Part shown: positions 1-4,923 of the stretch, one piece after another
How the letters are laid out: the number at the start of each line of letters is the position of its first letter
Position numbering within the stretch: the stretch's first letter is position 1
NCBI GenBank assembly: GCA_019243595.1
Contig: JAFAUA010000578.1
Span: 1-7,392, forward strand
DNA length: 7,392 nt
Source of the DNA: Acidimicrobiia bacterium
GTDB taxonomy: Bacteria; Actinomycetota; Acidimicrobiia; Acidimicrobiales; AC-14
Direction: 5' to 3'
Notes under the pieces: model-generated
The model's input: only the letters and a program-made list of their open reading frames with translations
Database searches by the model: none
What the model was told of the DNA's origin: nothing
Program-made: the position numbers and the translations under genes

Positions 1-657
1 CACGGTAAAGAGGCGGAACGGGGCGCCCGCGGCCTGGGCCTGAAAGTGGCGAGCGACAGTGTTGAGCAGGTCGCGGTTCATGTTCCCGTAGGCAGCATCG
101 CCCCGGCCGTAGCGGGCCAGGTCCTCTGGATGCGTCGACGCCTTGGCGACGTCGTCGAAGGAGATCATGAGTGTGCGGGCCCCGGCCGCGAAGAACGGTT
201 GCAGCTTCGCCTCGAGGGTGGCGACGTCAGCCGGGCATGAGAAACAGATGTCGGTGCTCGGCACCGACGCGGGCGGACCGGGGATCTCGGGCAAGCCTGG
301 AGAGATGTCCGGCACCCACGCGACGCCGAGGCGAGAGGCGAGCGCGATCTCCGAGGCGAAGTCAGCGCGCTGGGCCGGCGGGTAGGGGTCGCGCCAGTTG
401 GCCCGGGCGTAGGGATCGAATTTGGGAGCGTGGATGTAGATGTCGAGCCCGTTGGCCGCCATCCAGTTGATGGCCGAAAGCCGGTCGGCGTGTGACCAGG
501 GCGGCCCGTAGGACCCTTCGATGGCTCCCGTGAAGGCGAACGGGGGCGGCGCGCTTGCAGCACGGCCGGCGGTCGCGGTTACGGGCACGAGCACAGCACC
601 GAAGGTGACGGCGGCGACCACAGCAAATGCGCGACGAAGCCGACGAGAGCCCAGCAC
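1..657 (-). CDS. Secreted GH84-family beta-N-acetylglucosaminidase-like protein, 5' part
   Basis: The first 219 codons read without a stop from a GTG at 657-655; the gene continues past the left edge. Residues 1-35 form a signal peptide: Arg-rich start (GSRRLRRA), hydrophobic core and small residues near ATAGRAASA. From residue 44 the sequence matches the catalytic domain of GH84 (NAGidase/O-GlcNAcase/hyaluronidase type): GAIEGSYG at 44-51, HAPKFDPY at 77-84, and SFDDV at 166-170, where D168-D169 correspond to the catalytic Asp pair of the family. K79 sits where the family has its substrate-binding Lys. Family knowledge says such enzymes remove terminal N-acetylglucosamine by substrate-assisted catalysis; here it would act outside the membrane. 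The start is supported by GAAGG (complement of 666-670), 8 nt upstream. It is divergent from the ferredoxin gene. C138 and C141 (CFSC) lie in a segment after ISPG and could form a disulfide. The fold and family are firm; the exact substrate is not, because the C-terminal domains lie outside the window. Confidence 0.88.
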   Translation of the reverse strand, partial: MLGSRRLRRAFAVVAAVTFGAVLVPVTATAGRAASAPPPFAFTGAIEGSYGPPWSHADRLSAINWMAANGLDIYIHAPKFDPYARANWRDPYPPAQRADFASEIALASRLGVAWVPDISPGLPEIPGPPASVPSTDICFSCPADVATLEAKLQPFFAAGARTLMISFDDVAKASTHPEDLARYGRGDAAYGNMNRDLLNTVARHFQAQAAGAPFRLFTV

Positions 658-724
658 AGTGGTTACCTTCGACCCCGATAGTCGGTGAACCTGCCCTGAG
701 CATGTCGCCAGTAGCGTCCCGCCG
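658..724. promoter_or_regulatory. Divergent intergenic region, GH84 gene / ferredoxin gene
   Basis: These 67 bp must carry both promoters. Toward the ferredoxin, TAGCGT at 712-717 fits the actinobacterial -10 pattern TAnnnT and sits 7 nt before the GTG at 725. That would make the ferredoxin mRNA leaderless, consistent with the lack of a Shine-Dalgarno sequence, but no good -35 is visible. An imperfect dyad lies at 661-691: outer GGTT/AACC and inner CGAC (670-673)/GTCG (681-684). It overlaps the GH84 ribosome binding site and could be an operator. This is inference from short motifs only. Confidence 0.3.
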
Positions 725-922
725 GTGCGAGTGGTGATCGACGACGACGTCTGCTCGGGGCACGGACGCTGCTACGTCCTCTCCCCGACGTTGTTCACCG
801 ACGACGACCGAGGGTACGGCCAGGTCACTGGGGACGGCACCTTTGCCGACGACGATCGGAGCGCCGCCGAGCGTGCGGTCGGGAGTTGTCCGGAGCACGC
901 CATCACCATCGTCGACCGCTGA
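725..922 (+). CDS. [3Fe-4S] ferredoxin of the P450-partner type, His in the variable cluster position
   Basis: A 65-aa acidic protein. The cluster motif is CSGHGRC at 10-16 followed by CP at 55-56, i.e. Cys10-x2-His13-x2-Cys16 ... Cys55-Pro. In this family a classic 4Fe-4S ferredoxin has Cys at the third position of the CxxCxxC motif; a non-Cys residue there goes with a [3Fe-4S] cluster. Such small ferredoxins carry electrons from a ferredoxin reductase to cytochromes P450 in actinobacteria. The length (about 60-70 aa) and the ending CPEHAITIVD are normal for the family. No P450 or reductase gene is in the window, so the partner is unknown. Start choice: GTG at 725 gives the usual MxVxID-like opening; in-frame GTGs at 731 and 734 are also possible, and an in-frame TGA at 686-688 limits any extension. 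No Shine-Dalgarno is visible. The gene is divergent from the GH84 gene, and 80 bp separate it from the next gene. Confidence 0.9.
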   Translation: MRVVIDDDVCSGHGRCYVLSPTLFTDDDRGYGQVTGDGTFADDDRSAAERAVGSCPEHAITIVDR

Positions 923-943
923 CGCGCCCGCGGCCACGTGTGA

Positions 944-958
944 CCGGTTTCGCACCGG
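944..958 (+). terminator. Weak hairpin after the ferredoxin gene
   Basis: CCGGT at 944-948 and ACCGG at 954-958 are perfect complements around a 5-nt loop, 22 bp after the ferredoxin stop and just before the next promoter. There is no U-tract. It may help end the ferredoxin transcript, but a 5-bp GC stem is common by chance in DNA this rich in G+C. Confidence 0.2.
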
Positions 959-964
959 CGCCTC

Positions 965-995
965 TTGACCTCAAATTGACTTGAGGTCCTACCTT
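965..995 (+). promoter_or_regulatory. MerR/SoxR-type promoter: perfect dyad in a 19-bp spacer
   Basis: A -35 box TTGACC lies at 965-970 and a -10 box TACCTT at 990-995, separated by exactly 19 bp (971-989). A perfect inverted repeat overlaps the spacer: left arm GACCTCAA at 967-974, right arm TTGAGGTC at 981-988, with a 6-nt centre. The over-long spacer filled by a dyad is the hallmark of promoters that MerR-family activators switch on by untwisting the DNA. The 18-bp core at 969-986 differs at only two central positions from the E. coli soxS SoxR box as I recall it, so a SoxR-like protein or a MerR relative with the same recognition sequence is the best guess. The expected transcription start, about 7 nt after the -10, falls on the ATG at 1003, so the mRNA would be leaderless. 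No MerR-family gene lies in the window. Confidence 0.75.
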
Positions 996-1002
996 GGTCG
1001 GC

Positions 1003-1326
1003 ATGGGCTCAAGGCGAATTCCAATCGCGTGCAACCTGGACGCCGGAGAGGCTCGTTCCCAGCTCGCCCGGTGGCGTGACCTGAGGCGCCACTTCGTCCG
1101 CACCGAGTGGACCACCGCCGGCGCCGTTCTGTGGTTCGAGCCCGACGCCCGGGAGGCCGTCAAGGAAGTGGCAAGGATTGAGCAGGAGTGCTGCCCGTTT
1201 CTCACCCTCTCCGCTGCGGAGTCCGACGGCGACGTGCGGCTTGAAATCGCCTCCGATGATCCGAAAGCGATCGGCGTCATCGAGGTGCTCGTAGGCAATG
1301 CCAGCGGCGCTCGCGCTACTGGTTGA
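1003..1326 (+). CDS. Standalone protein resembling the C-terminal domain of actinobacterial MerR regulators (ECC motif)
   Basis: A 107-aa soluble protein without signal peptide or membrane segment. Visible pattern: IACNLDAGEARSQLARWRDL at 8-27, then ARIEQECCPFLTL at 57-69, then a beta-rich end (DVRLEIAS). From memory, this arrangement (ACxLDAG...W..L, then AxxEQxCCPF) occurs as the C-terminal part of a group of actinobacterial MerR-family regulators and as short standalone proteins. No helix-turn-helix is present here. C10, C63 and C64 with E60 and E62 could bind a metal or sense thiol chemistry; this is inference. Start choice: the ATG at 1003 lies where a MerR-type promoter directly upstream would start transcription. 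A TTG at 994 overlaps the -10 box and is unlikely. There is no Shine-Dalgarno, as expected for a leaderless message. It ends 132 bp from the convergent MaoC gene. The gene is confident; the function is unknown. Confidence 0.8.
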   Translation: MGSRRIPIACNLDAGEARSQLARWRDLRRHFVRTEWTTAGAVLWFEPDAREAVKEVARIEQECCPFLTLSAAESDGDVRLEIASDDPKAIGVIEVLVGNASGARATG

Positions 1327-1462
1327 CCTCCGACGAGATCGCGTACGTGGCGGACGAGGCCGTGCTCCACATCAACACCGGCGATCGGATCGAGCTCGAG
1401 CCGCCCAGTTCCAAGAACTGGCCGACGCTTTCCTCGATGAAATCCGGGCCAGGTTCGTCTAA
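1298..1462 (+). pseudogene. Possible coding remnant between convergent genes
   Basis: The 132 bp between the two convergent stops are unusually codon-like. One plus frame runs from an ATG at 1298 to TAA at 1460-1462 (54 codons) and ends with a plausible helical stretch, FQELADAFLDEIRARFV. A second plus frame beginning near 1320 reads LTSDEIAYVADEAVLHINTG with almost only G or C in third positions up to about 1400. The two would join by a frameshift near 1400. A minus frame ending with TAG at 1318-1316 shares the same third positions and reads equally well, so strand cannot be decided from composition. There is no clear ribosome binding site and I recognise no family. It may be the degraded tail of a lost gene, or chance. 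Confidence 0.25.
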
Positions 1463-2307
1463 TTGACGTAGGTGAAGCCGCCGCCGTCGATGACGATCTG
1501 GTCGCCGTTGCGCACGGTCTGGAAAACCGCTTGGCCGTCGCCGGTGTCCCAGATGCGGATGGTGAGGTCGTCGCCCGGATAGACCGACGCCGAGAACCGG
1601 GCGTCCATTTTCTTGAAGCGCGCCGGGTCGGCCCCGCACAACGCCGACAGCAACGCCCGGCCGGTGAAGCCGTAGGTGCACAACCCGTGGAGGATCGGGC
1701 GCTCGAAACCGGCTGCCGCCGCGAACGTTGGATCTGAGTGCAGCGGGTTGCGGTCGCCCGAAAGGCGGTAGATGAGCGCCTGGTCCTCGCGCGTCGTGTA
1801 CGTGACCTCGCGGTCGGGGGCGCGCTCGGGCGCTGCGTTCCGCTTGCCGGAAGGCCCACGGTCGCCGCCGAAGCCGCCGGCGCCGCGGATGAACGTCGCC
1901 GACCTGGTCGTCCACATCGGCTGGCCTGAGTCGGCGTCCTTGGACTGGGTCTCCATGACGATCACCGCGCCCGAGCCTTTGTCGTAGATGCCGACGATCT
2001 CGGCCACCGACTCGACGGTGCCGGACACCGGAATGGGCGCGTGCAGCTCGATCGACTGTTCGCCGTGTAGCAGCATCGTCCAGTCGATCTCGCCGACTTT
2101 CTCGAAGGGGCTGCTGCCCGGCGTCCCGAGCACGACACCCATCGTGGGGAGCACCTGCTGTTCGATCCCATGGCTGTTCTCGGTGACGAACGCCAGGTCG
2201 TCGACGCCGCACCCGACGCCGAGCGCGTAGAGGAGCGCGTCCTTCGACTCCCAACTGCCGTGTCCGGGCTTGGTCTTGCTGCCGACCGCGTCGGGGTTGA
2301 TGGGCAT
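1459..2307 (-). CDS. MaoC-family (R)-specific enoyl-CoA hydratase (hydratase 2, Hsd4B-like)
   Basis: A 282-aa protein with two hot-dog halves, the usual double-hot-dog size for hydratase 2. The N-terminal half (about 1-140) is degenerate. The C-terminal half carries the hydratase-2 signature YRLSGDRNPLH at 180-190, with D185 and H190 as the catalytic pair, followed by GFERPILHGLCTYG at 200-213. Family knowledge: it adds water to trans-2-enoyl-CoA to give (3R)-3-hydroxyacyl-CoA, the first activity of the peroxisomal MFE-2 enzyme. Mycobacterial relatives include the Hsd4B group of the cholesterol regulon and HtdY. The ATG lies 7 bp after the stop of the upstream SDR gene, with GAGGA inside the gap and SDR end, so the two are one operon and the product passes directly to the dehydrogenase. 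It begins with MPINPDAVGS, typical for this group. Its TAG stop at 1461-1459 faces the plus-strand gene that ends at 1326. The enzyme class is firm; the acyl substrate is inferred to be long or branched. Confidence 0.93.
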   Translation of the reverse strand: MPINPDAVGSKTKPGHGSWESKDALLYALGVGCGVDDLAFVTENSHGIEQQVLPTMGVVLGTPGSSPFEKVGEIDWTMLLHGEQSIELHAPIPVSGTVESVAEIVGIYDKGSGAVIVMETQSKDADSGQPMWTTRSATFIRGAGGFGGDRGPSGKRNAAPERAPDREVTYTTREDQALIYRLSGDRNPLHSDPTFAAAAGFERPILHGLCTYGFTGRALLSALCGADPARFKKMDARFSASVYPGDDLTIRIWDTGDGQAVFQTVRNGDQIVIDGGGFTYVN

Positions 2308-2314
2308 GGCGTCC

Positions 2315-3220
2315 TCAGCTCTCCCGATCCTGGCCGTTCATGTCGGCGTTCGGCCGGGCCTTGGCGAGGAGGTCGCGTGCAATCGCGTCGATCTTGGTTG
2401 GATCGTCGACGGGAGTCGCCGATGGCCCCCGGTGCCAGCTCTCGGCCACGGCGAGGACGCCGCCCGACGCCTCGAACACCCGGCCCGTGACGCCTGCGGA
2501 TTGCGTCGACGCCAGCCAGGTGACGATCGGCGCGATCCAGCGCGGCGACATCATCTCCTTCATCTCGTCGCTCGCTTGGCCCATGCCGAGGTCCTCGGTG
2601 AGGCGGGTGAGGGCGGCGGGCGCTACCGCGTTGACCGTGACGCCGTAGCGCTGGAGCTCGAGGGAAGCGATGATCGTGAAGCCGGCGATGCCCATCTTGG
2701 CGGCGCCGTAGTTGGTCTGGCCCGGGTTGCCGTAGATGCCGGACACCGACGTCGTGTTGATCAGCCGGGCGTCGTTGGTCTCGCCGGCCTTGGCTCGTTC
2801 CCGCCAGTACGCCGCCGCGTGGTGGGAGGGTGCGAAGGTGCCCTTGAGGTGCACCTTGATGACCGCGTCCCACTCGGCCTCGGTCATGTTGGTGAGCATG
2901 CGGTCGCGGAGGATGCCGGCGTTGTTGACGACGACGTCCAGCCCGCCGAAGGCATCGACGGCGCTCTGGATCAGACGACCGGCGGCCTCGAAGTCGCTGA
3001 TGTCATCGGTGTTGGCGATGGCCTCGCCGCCCATCCCCTTGATCTCGTCGACAACCTCTTGCGCGGGCCCAGTGTCGGCGGACGTCCCGTCGCGAGCACC
3101 GCCGAGGTCGTTCACGACGACCTTGGCGCCCTGCTCGGCGAGCATTAGCGCGTACTCGCGGCCGATGCCACGCCCGGCGCCGGTGATGATGCAGACCCGG
3201 CCTTCGCACATCCCTGCCAC
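2315..3220 (-). CDS. SDR (3R)-3-hydroxyacyl-CoA dehydrogenase, MFE-2/17beta-HSD4-like (Hsd4A-like)
   Basis: A 301-aa classical short-chain dehydrogenase. NAD-binding TGAGRGIG is at 13-20, D38 follows beta-strand 2 (VVVNDLGG, favouring NAD(H)), NNAG is at 99-102, and the catalytic residues are S158, Y171 and K175 within SVSGIYGNPGQTNYGAAK. The NPGQTNYGAAK form and the long C-terminal tail are characteristic of the dehydrogenase part of MFE-2 (17beta-HSD type 4) and of actinobacterial Hsd4A. H124 stands in VHLKGTF where many SDRs have Asn; as I recall this is usual in this subgroup. Expected reaction: oxidation of (3R)-3-hydroxyacyl-CoA to 3-ketoacyl-CoA. The start is GTG at 3220 because AGGGAGGGG (complement of 3228-3236) is correctly spaced; an in-frame ATG at 3211 has no usable site. 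It is the first gene of a two-gene operon with the MaoC hydratase and is divergent from the DUF35/thiolase operon. Confidence 0.94.
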   Translation of the reverse strand: MAGMCEGRVCIITGAGRGIGREYALMLAEQGAKVVVNDLGGARDGTSADTGPAQEVVDEIKGMGGEAIANTDDISDFEAAGRLIQSAVDAFGGLDVVVNNAGILRDRMLTNMTEAEWDAVIKVHLKGTFAPSHHAAAYWRERAKAGETNDARLINTTSVSGIYGNPGQTNYGAAKMGIAGFTIIASLELQRYGVTVNAVAPAALTRLTEDLGMGQASDEMKEMMSPRWIAPIVTWLASTQSAGVTGRVFEASGGVLAVAESWHRGPSATPVDDPTKIDAIARDLLAKARPNADMNGQDRES

Positions 3221-3297
3221 AGTCGGTCCCCTCCCTGGGTGAATTGGTTCGTCTCGGTATACCTTGCACTCCGTCGGTCGCGCCTTTCGGAGGTCTG
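3221..3297. promoter_or_regulatory. Divergent promoter region between the two beta-oxidation operons
   Basis: These 77 bp separate the SDR-MaoC operon (minus) from the DUF35-thiolase operon (plus). An 8-bp perfect palindrome GGTATACC lies at 3256-3263 near the middle. It contains TATACC on both strands and TACCTT at 3260-3265 on plus, so it could supply -10 elements in both directions. Well-spaced -35 boxes are not obvious. I see no match to the KstR motif (AACnnGTT core) or the KstR2 motif as I remember them, so the controlling factor is unknown. The plus side ends with GGAGG at 3289-3293; the minus side ends with the purine-rich site for the SDR GTG. Confidence 0.45.
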
Positions 3298-3693
3298 ATG
3301 CCCAGCCAGGTTCCCCTCGTCGAGTACCTCGAGTTGGGCGACGATCCCCGTCTCGTTGCCAACGAGTGCACCCAGTGCGGGGCGCGCTTCTTCGACCGTC
3401 GCAACGCCTGCGCGTCGTGCTTCGGCACGTCGTTCAAGAAGGCCCCGGTGGAGCCCACCGGCGAGCTGCGGGCGTTCACCATCGTGTCGTTCGCAGCGCC
3501 CGGCATTCCCGTGCCGTTTGTCGCCGGTGTCATCGACTGTGCCGGGACGAGCGTGCGAGCGAACGTCATCAACTGTCCTCCCGATCCCGAGCACGTCAAG
3601 GTCGGCATGAAAGTGCGGCTGGCGACCTATCCGATCGGCACCGACGACGACGGCACCGAGGCCATCGGCTTCGGCTTCGAGCCCATCAGCTGA
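3298..3693 (+). CDS. DUF35 zinc-ribbon/OB-fold protein, thiolase partner
   Basis: A 131-aa protein. The N-terminal zinc ribbon has C24-x2-C27 (CTQC) and C38-x2-C41 (CASC). From about residue 50 follows an OB-fold with TGELRAFTIVSF, the PGIPVPF segment and a VGMKVRL strand. This is the DUF35/OB_aCoA_assoc architecture. Family knowledge: DUF35 proteins are obligate or stabilising partners of SCP2/Ltp-type thiolases and aldolases, the OB-fold helping to bind acyl-CoA; ChsH2-Ltp2 in sterol side-chain breakdown and archaeal HMG-CoA synthase complexes are examples. It lies 11 bp upstream of such a thiolase, so a complex with it is very likely. Start: ATG at 3298 with GGAGG at 3289-3293; the 4-nt spacing is short. 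A TTG at 3244 would add 18 residues without a binding site and reach into the promoter region. All four zinc cysteines are present and the length is normal. Confidence 0.93.
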   Translation: MPSQVPLVEYLELGDDPRLVANECTQCGARFFDRRNACASCFGTSFKKAPVEPTGELRAFTIVSFAAPGIPVPFVAGVIDCAGTSVRANVINCPPDPEHVKVGMKVRLATYPIGTDDDGTEAIGFGFEPIS

Positions 3694-3704
3694 GGAGCGC
3701 ACCT

Positions 3705-4916
3705 ATGGCCAACGACGACATCTTCATCCTCGGGATCCACATGACGAAGTTCGGGAAGCATCCCGAGCTCGACACCATCGACCTGGCCGCCGAGGCCGCC
3801 ATGGGCGCCCTCAAGGACGGCGGCGTCACCATGCGCGACATGGGCGTGCTGGCGGCCGGCAACCTCATGGCCGCCGCCGCCGGCATCGGCCAGCAACTGC
3901 AGAAGCAGATCGGCCAGACCGGCATCCCCGTGTACAACGTCGCCAACGCCTGCGCGACGGGGGCCACCGCCTTGCGCACGGCGATCATGGCCGTGAAGGC
4001 CGGCGAGACGGACATGGGCCTCGCCGTCGGCGTCGAGAAGCTGGCCGGTGCCGGGCTCCTGTCGGGCGGCACCAAGAAAGAAGAAGGAAAGACATGGACG
4101 CCCCACGGCCGCTATGGCTCGGTGGCGCCCGTCGACGGCCGCATCGGCACCGAGACGATGCCCGGCGTGTTCGCCCAGGTCGGCATGGAGTACCTCCACG
4201 ACCATCCGTACGACGGCGAGCCCTTCCAGCTCTTCGCCCGGATCTCCGAGAAGAACCACGCGCACTCCACGCTCAACCCGAAGGCCGCCTACCAGAAGAA
4301 GATGACGCTCGAGCAGATCATGGGCGACATCATGATCGCCTTCCCCAACACGCGGCCGATGTGCTCGGCCAACTGCGACGGGGCCGCGGCCGCCGTCGTC
4401 GTGAGCGGCGAGCGCCTGAAGTCACTGTCGAAGGAGCAGCAGAAGCGGGCCGTCAAGGTGCGGGCGTCGATCCTGACCAGCGACCCCTGGCAGGAGGCCT
4501 GCCAGATCCTGCCCGACGTCAACACACTGACCCGCATGGCAGCCGAGCAGGCCTACGAGCAGGCCGGCGTCGGTCCCGAGGACCTCGACCTGGTCGAGCT
4601 GCACGACTGTTTCGCCACCGCCGAGCTCGTCCACTACGACAACCTCATGCTCTGCAAGCCAGGCGACGCCGTGTCGCTGTTCGAGTCGGGCGCCACGTGG
4701 CGGGACGGCAAGATGCCCGTCAACGTCTCGGGGGGCCTCGAGTCGAAGGGGCACCCCATCGCCGCCACCGGCATCGCCAACGTCTGGGAGATCGCCACCC
4801 ACCTGCGGGGCGAGGCCGGCGATCGCCAGATCGAGGGCGCCAAGGTCGGTCTCGCGCACGTCATCGGCCTGGGCTCGGCCTGCGGCGTGCACATCCTGGA
4901 GAAGCCCGCCGCCTGA
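3705..4916 (+). CDS. SCP2/Ltp-type thiolase (lipid-transfer acyl-CoA thiolase)
   Basis: A 403-aa thiolase-superfamily protein of the SCPx/Ltp subgroup. C83 in NACATGATAL is the nucleophile position. HDCF at 300-303 replaces the NEAF motif of ordinary thiolases, GGLESKGHP (343-351) carries H350, and GSACG near the end provides C393. With these residues kept, true thiolysis (3-ketoacyl-CoA + CoA to acetyl- or propionyl-CoA plus a shortened acyl-CoA) is more likely than the retro-aldol cleavage done by Ltp2-type relatives that have changed the active site; this is inference. There is no C-terminal SCP2 sterol-carrier domain. Start: ATG at 3705 with AGGAG at 3693-3697. The reading frame is open upstream to 3264, but that part is only the shadow of the DUF35 gene. 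The gene sits 11 bp after the DUF35 stop, so co-expression and complex formation are expected. With the divergent hydratase and dehydrogenase it completes the last three steps of a beta-oxidation round. Confidence 0.94.
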   Translation: MANDDIFILGIHMTKFGKHPELDTIDLAAEAAMGALKDGGVTMRDMGVLAAGNLMAAAAGIGQQLQKQIGQTGIPVYNVANACATGATALRTAIMAVKAGETDMGLAVGVEKLAGAGLLSGGTKKEEGKTWTPHGRYGSVAPVDGRIGTETMPGVFAQVGMEYLHDHPYDGEPFQLFARISEKNHAHSTLNPKAAYQKKMTLEQIMGDIMIAFPNTRPMCSANCDGAAAAVVVSGERLKSLSKEQQKRAVKVRASILTSDPWQEACQILPDVNTLTRMAAEQAYEQAGVGPEDLDLVELHDCFATAELVHYDNLMLCKPGDAVSLFESGATWRDGKMPVNVSGGLESKGHPIAATGIANVWEIATHLRGEAGDRQIEGAKVGLAHVIGLGSACGVHILEKPAA

Positions 4917-4923
4917 CGGCATT

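Noticed and set aside
362..955. Minus-strand frame of 197 codons across the ferredoxin and GH84 start
   Set aside because: It runs antisense to the ferredoxin and out of frame with the GH84 gene; no domain is recognisable.
903..1859. Minus-strand 318-codon Ser/Arg/Thr-rich frame
   Set aside because: It spans two unrelated genes on opposite strands plus the MerR-type promoter, and shows no domain or initiation signal.
1316..2254. Long minus-strand frame of 312 codons across the MaoC gene
   Set aside because: The Arg/Pro/Gly-rich product has no family features and overlaps a clear MaoC hydratase in another frame; only its last part (1316-1441) was kept as part of the remnant discussion.
2270..3148. 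Plus-strand frame of 292 codons opposite the SDR gene
   Set aside because: It is antisense to an SDR with intact cofactor and catalytic motifs; the product is low-complexity and typical of GC-rich shadow frames.
3221..3297. KstR or KstR2 operator in the divergent promoter
   Set aside because: Expected because of the sterol-like enzymes, but I found no match to the AACnnGTT core or to the KstR2 inverted repeat.
3627..4265. Minus-strand frames of 129-212 codons opposite the thiolase
   Set aside because: These are shadow frames produced by GC3 bias; the thiolase motifs on the plus strand are unambiguous.
3264..4916. A single 550-codon frame that would fuse an Arg-rich N-terminus to the thiolase
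   Set aside because: The first 147 codons are the out-of-frame shadow of the DUF35 gene; thiolase homology and an AGGAG site begin only at the ATG at 3705.
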